From: GWF2-33-9 sp964500435
Lineage (GTDB): Bacteria > Bacteroidota > Ignavibacteria > Kapaibacteriales > UBA2268
Assembly (NCBI GenBank): GCA_964500435.1
Contig: CAZCNL010000007.1
Location: forward strand, 62,001-126,000
DNA: 64,000 bases
Direction of reading: 5' to 3'
The notes below the pieces were generated by a model. That model was not told the DNA's origin. It did no database searches and saw only the letters and a list, made by a program, of their open reading frames with translations. Position 1 is the first letter of the stretch. Every line of letters begins with the position of its first letter. Positions 46,571-54,846 of the stretch are shown here, piece after piece. The translations under genes were made by a program, and so were the position numbers.

Positions 46571-47023
46571 TTACGCTTCGTTCTCGTCAATAACCCAAAC
46601 TTTAATTGTTGTGAAGACTTCAGGATGGAATTTGATTTTTACATCATAAATCCCGAGAGTTTTGATTGGTTCATCCAACAAGATATTGCGTTTATCAATT
46701 TCAAAGTTTTCTTTGGCAAGCATTTCAGAAATTAGCTGATTTGTAACTGACCCATACAAATTTCCTTCTTCGCTGACTTTCATTGGAATTGAAAGTTGCA
46801 ATTCTGAAATTGTAGCAGCAAGTTTTTCAGCATTTTCTTTTTCTTGAGCCATCTTTGAAAGTGTTTTGCGCTTTTCTATTTCAATCCTTTTTAAAGAAGA
46901 ATCAGTAGCTAAATAAGCTAATTCTCTTGGGAATAAATAATTGCGTGCGTAACCATCTTTGACGTTAACAACATCACCAATCATCCCAAGATTTTGTACA
47001 TTTTTTCTTAAAATTATTTTCAT
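46571..47023 (-). CDS. rplI: 50S ribosomal protein L9
   Basis: A 150-residue ribosomal protein of usual length. MKIILRKNVQNLGMIGDVVNVKDGYARNYLFP is the L9 N-terminal signature; it binds 23S rRNA domain V, followed by the long connecting helix and the C-terminal domain (GSVTNQLISEML, LGIYDVKIKFHPEVF). It starts 31 bases after rpsF stops. The rpsR and ssb genes that usually lie between rpsF and rplI are not here. Confidence 0.97.
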   Translation of the reverse strand: MKIILRKNVQNLGMIGDVVNVKDGYARNYLFPRELAYLATDSSLKRIEIEKRKTLSKMAQEKENAEKLAATISELQLSIPMKVSEEGNLYGSVTNQLISEMLAKENFEIDKRNILLDEPIKTLGIYDVKIKFHPEVFTTIKVWVIDENEA

Positions 47024-47054
47024 TTTAACTCAAAATTTTTCTAGTAACAAAAAT

Positions 47055-47492
47055 TTATTCTTTGTCAGCATCAATTTCAACTGCTTCATCCTCTACGATA
47101 ACAGTATCTTCTTTTTTATCATCTTTATCGAGTACAGGAGGAACAAATGATTCTTGACCTTCTTCCATTGCTCTTTTAGCTCTTAACTCTAATAATTTTT
47201 TATCTACTTGTAAAGTTAAGTGTCTTAAAATTGTGTCATCCAAAGTTAAATAACGTTCTAATTGTGGAACGAATTCAGGCAATACCTCAAATAAAGCGTG
47301 GACATAAAATCCATTATGCTTTTTGTTGATTGGGTATGCAAGTCTTCTTCTTCCCCACTTGTTGATTTCTTGAATATTACCACCATTATTGGTAACTTGG
47401 TTTAACACTTTTGTTATCACAGCTTCGATATCGTTATCTTCGAGAGCTGCATTTACTATGAATGTAGTTTCATATAATCGACGTTCACTCAT
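47055..47492 (-). CDS. rpsF: 30S ribosomal protein S6
   Basis: A 145-residue S6 with the family opening RLYETTFIVNAALEDNDIEAVI, then WGRRRLAYPINKKHNGFYVHALFEV and LTLDDTILRHLTLQVD. A long acidic C-terminal tail (about 110-145, rich in Glu, Asp, Val) extends it beyond typical bacterial S6, as in E. coli, where the tail is modified with glutamate. GGAG precedes ATG 47492. A TAAATTTG box at 47530-47537 with 19-base spacing to a TTA fits a promoter about 35 bases upstream. It is the first gene of an rpsF-rplI operon. Confidence 0.97.
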   Translation of the reverse strand: MSERRLYETTFIVNAALEDNDIEAVITKVLNQVTNNGGNIQEINKWGRRRLAYPINKKHNGFYVHALFEVLPEFVPQLERYLTLDDTILRHLTLQVDKKLLELRAKRAMEEGQESFVPPVLDKDDKKEDTVIVEDEAVEIDADKE

Positions 47493-47529
47493 TTAATCTC
47501 CATCCGGATATTTTTTCAAATATAGAATA

Positions 47530-47559
47530 CAAATTTACGAAAGTTTCTTTAATTATTAA
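47530..47559 (-). promoter_or_regulatory. Probable promoter of rpsF-rplI
   Basis: On the minus strand TTA (47559-47557), 19 bases, then TAAATTTG (47537-47530). The -7 box is a full match; the -33 box is TTA instead of TTG. The gene starts at 47492. Confidence 0.45.
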
Positions 47560-47580
47560 TATTTCTACTAATATAAGAAA

Positions 47581-48594
47581 CTAAAATTGATTTAAAAATC
47601 TTTTATCATTTTCATAAAGCAACCTTATGTCATCGACACCAGTTTTAAGTAATGTCACTCGTTCGATTCCAAAGCCGAATGCATATCCTGAATATATTTC
47701 TGGGTCAATTCCACCATTTCTGAGCACATTTGGGTGTACCATTCCGCATCCAACTATTTCCAACCAACCTGAATTTTTACATACTCGGCATCCTTTTCCA
47801 CCACACAAAAAGCAAGTTATATCCATTTCGGCGCTTGGTTCTGTGAATGGGAAAAATGATGGTCGAAATCTAAATTTGCTATGTTCTCCGTACATTTTTT
47901 TTGCGAAAACCATCATCGTTGCTTTTAATTCTGCGAAGGAAACATTTTTATCGATATAAAGTCCTTCTATTTGGTGGAATTCTGCTAAAGAACGTGCGTT
48001 TATTGATTCGTTTCTATAAACTCTCCCTGGCATAATACTTCGTATCGGTGGCTTCATTCCATTCATTACACGAATTTGCACGGGCGAAGTATGCGTACGT
48101 AATAACAAATCTTTCCCATTTTTAATGAAGAAAGTATCTTGCATATCTCGTGCTGGATGGTCTGGCGGAAAATTCAATGCATCAAAATTATGAAATCCAT
48201 CTTCAATGTCCGGACCTTCAGCGACTGCAAATCCCATTTCGACGAAAATATTAATCATTTGGCTCATCGTTTGCATCACAGGGTGATATGAACCAACTGT
48301 ATTATATCGTCCAGGTAACGTTAAATCAATATTTGACTTACTTTCGCTTGCGGCTTCGATCTTTTCTTTTAATTCATTATAAGCATTTTCAACGAATTTT
48401 TTGAGAACGTTTAGCTCTTTTCCTAAAATTGGTTTTTGCTCAACTGGTGCTTCTTTCATTTTATCAAAAAGGACTTGAACCTTGCCTTTTTTTACAAGAT
48501 ATTCAAGCCGAAAAGCTTCTAAACTTTTCATATCTTTAATTGAGGTTAATTTTTCCTCAATTTCTTTGCGTAATATGGGTACTAATTCAAGCAT
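47581..48594 (-). CDS. pheS: Phenylalanyl-tRNA synthetase alpha subunit
   Basis: A 337-residue catalytic subunit charging tRNA-Phe. The N-terminal coiled coil is about 1-85. TLPGRYNTVGSYHPVM begins the catalytic domain, with FHNFDALNFPPDHPARDMQDTFF, LLRTHTSPVQIR, PGRVYRNESINARSLAEFHQIEG and GCGMVHPNVL as class II aaRS motifs. A zinc-like CFLCGGKGCRVCKNSGW occurs near 245. The start is ATG 48594, 4 bases after rplT stops; the longer ORF extends into rplT in another frame and is not used. pheT is not adjacent: after the stop the next gene is rpsF. Confidence 0.96.
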   Translation of the reverse strand: MLELVPILRKEIEEKLTSIKDMKSLEAFRLEYLVKKGKVQVLFDKMKEAPVEQKPILGKELNVLKKFVENAYNELKEKIEAASESKSNIDLTLPGRYNTVGSYHPVMQTMSQMINIFVEMGFAVAEGPDIEDGFHNFDALNFPPDHPARDMQDTFFIKNGKDLLLRTHTSPVQIRVMNGMKPPIRSIMPGRVYRNESINARSLAEFHQIEGLYIDKNVSFAELKATMMVFAKKMYGEHSKFRFRPSFFPFTEPSAEMDITCFLCGGKGCRVCKNSGWLEIVGCGMVHPNVLRNGGIDPEIYSGYAFGFGIERVTLLKTGVDDIRLLYENDKRFLNQF

Positions 48595-48598
48595 TAAA

Positions 48599-48946
48599 TT
48601 AGTTTGAAACCTTATCAACGATTGATTTAAATACTTCAGGACGTTGCATAGCAAAATATGCAAGCACCTTGCGATTTATTAAAATGTTATGCTTTTTTAA
48701 ATCGTTCATTAATTTGGAATATGTTGTTCCGTTTAGTCTTGCAGCAGCATTAATACGAACAATCCATAAGCTGCGGAAACTGCGTTTCTTTAACTTTCTG
48801 CCGACATAGGCATGTGAAAGACCTTTTTCGATGTGATTTTTCGCAATCGTCCAAACGTTCTTTCTCCTTCCCCAAAAGCCTTTCGCTAATTTGAGAAAGC
48901 GTACACGTTTGCGATGCGATGCTACTTTATTGGTTGCACGTGGCAT
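48599..48946 (-). CDS. rplT: 50S ribosomal protein L20
   Basis: A 115-residue protein of standard length. MPRATNKVASHRKRVRFLKLAKG is the N-terminal tail, followed by RRKNVWTIAKNHIEKGLSHAYVGRK and the C-terminal globular domain. L20 is essential for early 50S assembly and in many bacteria represses its own operon by binding mRNA. The start is ATG 48946, with AGGAG upstream; an 18-codon upstream extension is rejected because the family begins at this Met. It lies 96 bases after rpmI and 4 bases before pheS, in the usual infC-rpmI-rplT-pheS order. Confidence 0.97.
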   Translation of the reverse strand: MPRATNKVASHRKRVRFLKLAKGFWGRRKNVWTIAKNHIEKGLSHAYVGRKLKKRSFRSLWIVRINAAARLNGTTYSKLMNDLKKHNILINRKVLAYFAMQRPEVFKSIVDKVSN

Positions 48947-49042
48947 TTTTACTCCTAAAATTTGTTTAACATTATGATTGAGGAGAGCATCTGACCTCAA
49001 AACATATTTGATTTTTAAAGAACTTTGTGAAATAAATCTTGT

Positions 49043-49240
49043 TTATTTCATTGCCAACATTCTTTTGATTCCAGCTTCGTTCGTTGGATGAACTAGCGTG
49101 GATTGGCGTAGATTCCTTTTTCTTTTGCGAGATTTCTTTGTTAAAATATGGCTAATGAAAGCTTTTTCTCTCATTATCCGCCCGCTTCCAGTTACTTTGA
49201 ATCTCTTCTTGGCTGCGCCTTTGCGTTTCATCTTTGGCAT
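49043..49240 (-). CDS. rpmI: 50S ribosomal protein L35
   Basis: A 65-residue basic ribosomal protein. MPKMKRKGAAKKRFKVTG is the family start; HILTKKSRKRKRNLRQST follows. The length is typical. The start is ATG 49240; four extra codons upstream are rejected because they do not match the family. It lies 164 bases after infC on the same strand. Confidence 0.96.
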   Translation of the reverse strand: MPKMKRKGAAKKRFKVTGSGRIMREKAFISHILTKKSRKRKRNLRQSTLVHPTNEAGIKRMLAMK

Positions 49241-49307
49241 TTTTTCACCCAAAAAGTTGGTTAATTAAATAATTTTTTTTAATTTTCAATTTGATTTTTG
49301 TTACTTT

Positions 49308-49336
49308 TTGCAAATTGAAATTTTAAAGATTTGCAA
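49308..49336 (-). promoter_or_regulatory. Possible regulatory hairpin between infC and rpmI
   Basis: TTGCAAAT (49308-49315) and ATTTGCAA (49329-49336) form a perfect 8-bp stem with a 13-base loop in the 164-base infC-rpmI spacer. This is where L20-type autoregulatory structures are found in other bacteria; no match to a known L20-leader was established. Confidence 0.25.
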
Positions 49337-49404
49337 TTTACGAAAAAAAAATTAAATCTCGATTTTTTTCAATCGAATTTTTAAAAATTTTAGTATTACT
49401 AATT

Positions 49405-50001
49405 CTAATCGATTTTTTGTACTTCTTTCTCTTTGGTTTGTTTTTTTGCTTTTATTTTGTCCGGTGATAGTACAACACTAAGCTTTTTCCCTTCTAATCG
49501 AACTGGTGAATCGATTTTTGAAATATCGGCAACTGCTTCTACAAACTTATTTAGTAGCTCTTGACCTACTTCTTGGTGTGTGATTTCTCGTCCACGAAAC
49601 ATTACAGTAGCTTTTACTTTATTTCCATCTTCGAGAAATTCTCGTGCATGCCTTACTTTAAAATTGAAATCATGTGTTGCAGTTCTCCAAGTAAATCTCA
49701 ATTCTTTCATTTGTTGAGATGCCTGCTGTTTCTTTTGGATTTTTTCCCGTTTTTGTTGTTCGTAAATAAATTTTGAATAATCCAATATTTTGCAAACTGG
49801 TGGATTTGCTGCGGGTGATATTTCAACTAAATCTAATTCCTTTTGTTCTGCTAATCTCAGTGCTTCTGCAACAGTAACAATACCAAGCATTTTGCCGGTA
49901 TCGTCTATTAATCTTATTTCTTTTGCTCGTATTTGATTATTTAATCTGTGCTTAGTTTTTGCATCTTGATTTGATGGAGTTGGTCTGTTATATGTTTTCA
50001 A
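49405..50001 (-). CDS. infC: Translation initiation factor IF-3, TTG start
   Basis: A 198-residue factor that keeps 30S free and checks the start codon and initiator tRNA. NNQIRAKEIRLIDDTGKMLGIVTVAEAL opens the N-domain, VCKILDYSKFIYEQQKREK is the linker helix, and the C-domain has LRFTWRTATHDFNFKVRHAREFLEDGNKVKATVMFRGREITHQE. The start is TTG 50001: a stop lies just upstream in frame, and no ATG precedes the conserved N-domain. A strong GAGGAAG lies 4-5 bases upstream. IF-3 genes often use odd start codons, such as AUU in E. coli, for self-control. It heads the infC-rpmI-rplT-pheS cluster. Confidence 0.95.
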   Translation of the reverse strand: MKTYNRPTPSNQDAKTKHRLNNQIRAKEIRLIDDTGKMLGIVTVAEALRLAEQKELDLVEISPAANPPVCKILDYSKFIYEQQKREKIQKKQQASQQMKELRFTWRTATHDFNFKVRHAREFLEDGNKVKATVMFRGREITHQEVGQELLNKFVEAVADISKIDSPVRLEGKKLSVVLSPDKIKAKKQTKEKEVQKID

Positions 50002-50231
50002 TCTTCCTCATTTTTTATTTATAATACTTTATCTTTAAATAAATTGCAAATTTAAGAAATTTCTCTAAAACTTATAAAACGTTTTTTAAAAAAAATTATT
50101 TATTCTTTAATAATTATTCTTGTTTATTACCTTTTCTTAAAGAAACATTTTATTAAAATAATCGTATTAATAATTCGAGTTCTATTTTATTAAATTTGTA
50201 TTATTAATTCACTAAAATTAAGGAAAATAAA

Positions 50232-52196
50232 ATGTCAGAATATCCTAATCAATTTCAAGCACCACCACCTTATATTCCGATGGCAAAAAGAAAACGCAGT
50301 TGGATTCTTCCAACCATTTTAATTGCTATAATACTTTTTTTAATTTCTTTACCATTTATTATAATTGGTGGTATTGTTGGTAAATTTTCAACTTTCGAAT
50401 CAAAACCTATTGAAATCAATTCTAACACTGTATTAACGATTAATTTAAACTCATTCAGCGAAGCTCCAACAAATAATCCATTTCAACTTTTTTCTGAAAA
50501 TGAAGTTCGTAACACCTTGTTTGATATCGTTAACTCAATTAAAGCCGCAGCAGAAGACAAAAATATCAAAGGCATTGTTTTAAAACCTGGGTTAGGTATG
50601 TATGGTTTCGGGAAAGCGAAGGAAATTTCCGATGCTTTAATTAATTTTAAAAAATCCGGAAAATTTATCTATGCTTACTTACCTTGGGGAAACGAGAATA
50701 CTTTTTATATTGCAAGCGTTGCTGATAGTATTTTCGCACCAAGTATGGGCTTTGTTGAAATGAATGGTTATGGTTTGTCTACTATATTTTTCAAAAACTT
50801 TTTCGACAAAATTGGTGTTAATTTTTATGTCGAGCATTTCGAAGATTATAAATCTGCTGGCGAGCAGTTCAGTCGTGCTAATTATAGTGATTCTTCGAAA
50901 AAACAATTACGTCTATTAATTGAAGAAAGATTTGACGAGTTAATTAGCCAATTATCAAAGAATAGAAATATTGATAAAAAAATACTTCTCGATGCTATTA
51001 ATCGTGGTCAATATACTATTGACTCTTTAATGAAACTTGGTTTAGTTGATGGTATTGCAACACCTAAAGATTTCGAAGATAAAGTATTTTTCAAAGTTTT
51101 TGGGAAAGAACCAACCGGCAAAGAATGCGATGAAAGTGATAATTCAAAAGGTAATTGCAAAGAAAGAGTTAATTATTTGGATATAGCTGAATATGCGGGG
51201 ACTTCGCCAAAAGTTAAAGGTGATATTTACGATAAATCTACTAAAATCGCAATAATACAAGCTTCGGGAGCAATTTCTTCTGAATCGCAAGATATCAATA
51301 TTGCGTCAAATAATGAAGGAATTACAGATGGACGTATGGTAAATTATTTAGAAGAAGCACGTAAAGATAAGGATGTTAAAGCAATAATCATAAGAATTGA
51401 CAGCCCAGGTGGAAGTGCCCTTGCAAGTGATAATATTTGGCAAGAAATAATGAAAGTTCGTAAAGAAAAACCAGTTTATGCATCGATGAGCGATGTTGCC
51501 GCCTCAGGTGGTTATTATATTTCTATGGCTTGCGATACAATTGTCGCTTATCCGCAAACAATAACTGGTTCTATTGGCGTAATTTCTATGATTCCTAATG
51601 CAAGTGGCTTGCTTAATAAAATTGGCTTAACAAGCGATACCATAAACGTTGGAAATAACTCTCAATTTCTCAACGGAGCTTATCCTTTTACTGAATATGA
51701 TAAGAAAAAGTTCCGTGATGCAATGCAAACTATTTACTTTGATTTTGTAAGTAAAGCAGCAAAAAGCCGTAAAAAAACATTTGAAGAGCTTCGCTCTGTT
51801 GCTAAAGGACGTGTTTGGACCGGACAAGATGCTTTAAAAGTCGGACTCATCGATGTGCTTGGAAATTACCAAGACGCAATCAATATAGCGAAAAAACGTA
51901 TAGGTATTCCAACTGATAAAAAAGTTTTGGTTGATATTTATCCTAAACCTGGCGATAAAATAGAAGAATTTGTGAAATTCCTAAAAAATCTTGGAAATTC
52001 AGGTGTTTCCGTTATGAGTTCTTCTTTGTTGACCACTTCAGGATGGAATAATTCTGATTTGGCAACATTTTCCAAAGTCTTAAATGCATTACCAGAAGGA
52101 TTAAAACAGCAAGTTAAGTATAATATTTCTCTTATGGAAATCAGTAAAAATGAAAATATATTATTGACTATGCCTTTCTATCCATCTATAAAATAA
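50232..52196 (+). CDS. sppA: Signal peptide peptidase SppA, long (67K) form
   Basis: A 654-residue membrane-bound Ser-Lys protease that degrades signal peptides left after export. One membrane helix lies at about 21-45. The N-terminal domain carries the catalytic Lys in FEDYKSAGEQFSR near residue 210. The C-terminal domain carries IIRIDSPGGSALAS and the nucleophile Ser in SDVAASGGYYISM near 418, followed by ANTITGSIG-like YPQTITGSIGVI. The duplicated-domain form matches E. coli SppA. The N-terminus (1-20) is Pro-rich and cytoplasmic. It has a single-gene transcript with a terminator at 52221. Confidence 0.95.
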   Translation: MSEYPNQFQAPPPYIPMAKRKRSWILPTILIAIILFLISLPFIIIGGIVGKFSTFESKPIEINSNTVLTINLNSFSEAPTNNPFQLFSENEVRNTLFDIVNSIKAAAEDKNIKGIVLKPGLGMYGFGKAKEISDALINFKKSGKFIYAYLPWGNENTFYIASVADSIFAPSMGFVEMNGYGLSTIFFKNFFDKIGVNFYVEHFEDYKSAGEQFSRANYSDSSKKQLRLLIEERFDELISQLSKNRNIDKKILLDAINRGQYTIDSLMKLGLVDGIATPKDFEDKVFFKVFGKEPTGKECDESDNSKGNCKERVNYLDIAEYAGTSPKVKGDIYDKSTKIAIIQASGAISSESQDINIASNNEGITDGRMVNYLEEARKDKDVKAIIIRIDSPGGSALASDNIWQEIMKVRKEKPVYASMSDVAASGGYYISMACDTIVAYPQTITGSIGVISMIPNASGLLNKIGLTSDTINVGNNSQFLNGAYPFTEYDKKKFRDAMQTIYFDFVSKAAKSRKKTFEELRSVAKGRVWTGQDALKVGLIDVLGNYQDAINIAKKRIGIPTDKKVLVDIYPKPGDKIEEFVKFLKNLGNSGVSVMSSSLLTTSGWNNSDLATFSKVLNALPEGLKQQVKYNISLMEISKNENILLTMPFYPSIK

Positions 52197-52220
52197 ATTC
52201 TTAACATAGATTTGATAATT

Positions 52221-52256
52221 AAAAAGGTTGGCTCTTTCCGAGTCAACCTTTTTTTT
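52221..52256 (+). terminator. Intrinsic terminator of sppA
   Basis: AAGGTTGGCTC pairs with GAGTCAACCTT (one G-U pair), five-base loop, followed by T-run. It is 25 bases past the stop. Confidence 0.85.
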
Positions 52257-52333
52257 AATTTTTTATCAAATGATTGTTAAAAAAAATCAATTTGAATTAT
52301 ATTTTAAGTTGTATAAAATTATTTGTCTAAAAA

Positions 52334-53389
52334 CTAACTGTGCGTAGATGCACCTTTTTCAGGAACCCCCATAATCCGTGCAAATAGTTGCAAGGATGGA
52401 AATTGCTCGAATATTATTTTAATAACAACAAGCAGTGGAACAGACAACATCATCCCAGGTATTCCCCAAATAAATCCCCAGAAGACCAATCCAAAAATTA
52501 CAGTCAACGTGTTAATACTCATATTCGAACCCATTATTATGGGCTCGATAACCGAACCAATAAAAAAATGCAAAACAGTAAGAATTCCCGCAAATAATAA
52601 AATCGAACCTAACGAATCAATATTGATAAAAGCCATTAATACAGGAAAAGCAGAGGATATTATTGCTCCAATATTTGGGATATAGCTTAAAACAAAAGTT
52701 ATAAAACCCCACAACAATGCAAATTGAACCCCAAAAATTATGCAAACTAAATAAGCTGCAAAACCCGTAAATATAGAAATTAATGTTTTAAGAATCAAAT
52801 AATTATTGATAGATTTTTGTATTCTTTCGTATGATTTGGTAATTTTTGAGTCTGGATTATTATTTTCTACATATGCAAAATATTGTTTATAATTTGCCAT
52901 TCCGGAAAGAAAAACAATATAATAAAGTAAAAACATCACAAAAGAACTTGTAAAATCTGAAATTGTCGATAGAATTTGAGTTGCCTTTTGACTTATCCAA
53001 ATTGTATCAGCTTGTGTAATTAATTGTCTATATATTCTATTTAATGAAAGTCTTGAACCAAAGGTATGATTTGCCCATATGAATATTTCATTTATTCTTT
53101 GTGAAATTCTTTGAGATAAATAATTTGAATCCGCAATTATATCAACCATTGTTGATTGAATAATCATAAAAATTCCGAAAAGAATTACAATAGATATAAG
53201 TAAAATAAATGGGATGATTATCCAATTTGGTATTTTGAATTTCTTCAAAAATTGAACTAATGGTTGAAATAAAGCAGCGGCAAAGAATGCTAAAATCAAT
53301 GGTATAAGTATTGTGGACATTAAATTTAATAACCAAAATATGATTATTATAAAAATTAATGTAATAATTGTTTTAGTTGAACTATCCAT
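52334..53389 (-). CDS. AI-2E family (PerM/UPF0118) membrane transporter
   Basis: A 351-residue polytopic inner-membrane protein. Hydrophobic helices occur at about 5-42, 55-80, 150-172 and 205-345. FTSSFVMFLLYYIVFLSG, TLISIFTGFAAYLVCIIFGV, LWGFITFVLSYIPNIGAIISS and FIGSVIEPIIMGSNMSINTLTVIFGL are the family blocks in order, with WGIPGMMLSVPLLVVIKI at the end. Family members move autoinducer-2, ions or unknown small molecules; the substrate here is unclear. It is transcribed alone and converges with sppA. Confidence 0.9.
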   Translation of the reverse strand: MDSSTKTIITLIFIIIIFWLLNLMSTILIPLILAFFAAALFQPLVQFLKKFKIPNWIIIPFILLISIVILFGIFMIIQSTMVDIIADSNYLSQRISQRINEIFIWANHTFGSRLSLNRIYRQLITQADTIWISQKATQILSTISDFTSSFVMFLLYYIVFLSGMANYKQYFAYVENNNPDSKITKSYERIQKSINNYLILKTLISIFTGFAAYLVCIIFGVQFALLWGFITFVLSYIPNIGAIISSAFPVLMAFINIDSLGSILLFAGILTVLHFFIGSVIEPIIMGSNMSINTLTVIFGLVFWGFIWGIPGMMLSVPLLVVIKIIFEQFPSLQLFARIMGVPEKGASTHS

Positions 53390-53491
53390 ATCTTTTGTAA
53401 AGAATTATTAAAGAATTAATAGATTTGCAAAATTATTAAAAAATATTGTAGAAAGGGAAATTATTTGAACAAAGGCGAAGTAATGCAAAAA

Positions 53492-54010
53492 CTAATTTGG
53501 TGATAAAATTGCAGGACGCAATTTCTTACCGATAATTGGCACTGCATCATAAACTTTATCTAAATCTTTGAAAATATCTTTAACTTGGTATCGAGGGTCG
53601 GGTAATTTTAGTTCTGGTATATAAATATAAGCATTTAAAAGGAACTTGCCACCTTGAATGTTAAAATTACCTGTAATAACTTTATTGCACTGCAGTTTAT
53701 CAACTACTTTCCACATATCAGATGGATATTGAGGATTCGCCGGGTCAATATTCATTTCAGCGAGTAAAGCTTCGATAGAATCAATTGGAACTATTCTGTA
53801 ATTGTATTCTTCGGGGTCTTTTTCACGTAAAAACTTGGCTAATGAATCTTGCAGTTGGTAACTCCAAATATTATAATCCATTCTGCCATCAGCATTTTCG
53901 AAAGGTAAAATTGCCACTCGAACTTGTCCAGGTACAACTGCATTTGAATTTTGATATACGAAACCTATAATAAATAAGCTAAATAACAATACTACGAAGA
54001 ACTTTTTCAT
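53492..54010 (-). CDS. Secreted protein with CsgG/FlgO/TolB-like beta motif
   Basis: A 172-residue exported protein. The signal peptide covers about 1-24 (ending SNAVV). VRVAILPFENADGRMDYNIWSYQLQDSLAKFL near 31-62 matches the opening strand and helix of CsgG/FlgO/TolB N-terminal-type domains. KVITGNFNIQGGKFLLNAYIYIPEL near 113-137 continues the same fold. There is no lipobox, so it is probably periplasmic. It lies 28 bases downstream of the HPt gene on the same strand. Function unknown; the fold assignment is by sequence pattern. Confidence 0.65.
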   Translation of the reverse strand: MKKFFVVLLFSLFIIGFVYQNSNAVVPGQVRVAILPFENADGRMDYNIWSYQLQDSLAKFLREKDPEEYNYRIVPIDSIEALLAEMNIDPANPQYPSDMWKVVDKLQCNKVITGNFNIQGGKFLLNAYIYIPELKLPDPRYQVKDIFKDLDKVYDAVPIIGKKLRPAILSPN

Positions 54011-54038
54011 AACAATCTATCCTTAAAATATGAATTAT

Positions 54039-54353
54039 CTATTGTTGGTATAATCCATTTTCTATAAGGAAATCTTTTGCTTCTTTGAATAATCTTTTAA
54101 TTTCATCTCCTAAAATTTGAGCTGCATCCCAATCTTCTTCTTTTGCTTTGCCCATCAACTCAATTCCTTTATTAGCAATTTCATCAATTCCAAATTGAAA
54201 ACAAGAGCCTTTTAAAGTATGAGCAAGTCGATATAATTCTTGTGAGTTTTTCTTTTCAATATACTCTGGCAAACGATGTTCAATATCATCTAACCAAGTA
54301 TCTACAAATTCTGGTAAAAGCTCTTGAACAAAAGGATCATCAGGTATTTTCAT
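54039..54353 (-). CDS. HPt (histidine phosphotransfer) domain protein
   Basis: A 104-residue protein that is one HPt four-helix domain. The phospho-accepting His lies in LAHTLKGSCFQFG near residues 43-55 (HTLKG motif). LIENGLYQQ closes it. A free HPt relays phosphate between a hybrid histidine kinase and a response regulator; neither gene is in this window. It lies 28 bases downstream of the RNase P RNA 3' end. Confidence 0.85.
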   Translation of the reverse strand: MKIPDDPFVQELLPEFVDTWLDDIEHRLPEYIEKKNSQELYRLAHTLKGSCFQFGIDEIANKGIELMGKAKEEDWDAAQILGDEIKRLFKEAKDFLIENGLYQQ

Positions 54354-54380
54354 AATTCCTCTATTTTTTATAAATAAAAC

Positions 54381-54801
54381 ACCGGAAATGCTATAAGCCG
54401 AATTCTGTTCAGGATTGCTCCTTTGGTAATGATTTATCTTGATGTAATGTTGCCATTACATTCGAGCAGGCTACCCGATTGCACAAATTGATGGGATAAA
54501 TAATCAACCCGCCAATTTACTTCTCGAGCAGAGAAGCCCATAAATGGAATGCAACCATACTTACCTTTGCTTCACGTGGGGTTTACCTTGCATCTAACGT
54601 CACCGTTAGATCGGTGAGCTCTTAACTCGCCTTTTCACCATTGCCACTCATTTCCATTTATGGAAATAGTTCGGCTGTATTTTTTCTGTGGCACTTTCCG
54701 TGGATTGCTCCACCTTCCCGTTAGGAAGCACGTTGCTCTGCGAAGTTCGGACTTTCCTCAGGTTTATTTTTTATAAACCCGCCATTACCTGCATTTCCGG
54801 T
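54381..54801 (-). ncRNA. rnpB: RNase P RNA (class A)
   Basis: The catalytic RNA that trims tRNA 5' ends. On the minus strand, 5' ACCGGAAATGC (54801-54791) pairs with 3' GCATTTCCGGT (54391-54381) to close P1. Conserved blocks are present: GAGGAAAGTCC (P4 region), ACGGAAAGTGCCACAGAAA, GGTGAAAAGGCGAGTTAAGAG-like J11/12 segment, and CAGAATTCGGCTTAT at the 3' end. Length of about 421 nucleotides fits class A. Ends are set from P1 pairing, so they may be off by a few bases. It sits between the SPOR-domain gene and the HPt gene, both on the same strand. Confidence 0.95.
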
Positions 54802-54846
54802 AAATTTTCAAATAACTATTTTTATTTAATCGATTTATTTACTTTT

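Noticed and set aside
48595..48663. Longer pheS start at 48663
   Set aside because: It overlaps rplT in another frame, and the family N-terminus begins at ATG 48594.
49359..49376. TCGATT/AATCGA hairpin after infC as terminator
   Set aside because: Only a 6-bp stem and the T-run is 8 bases away; too weak to call, and infC-rpmI-rplT usually stay co-transcribed.
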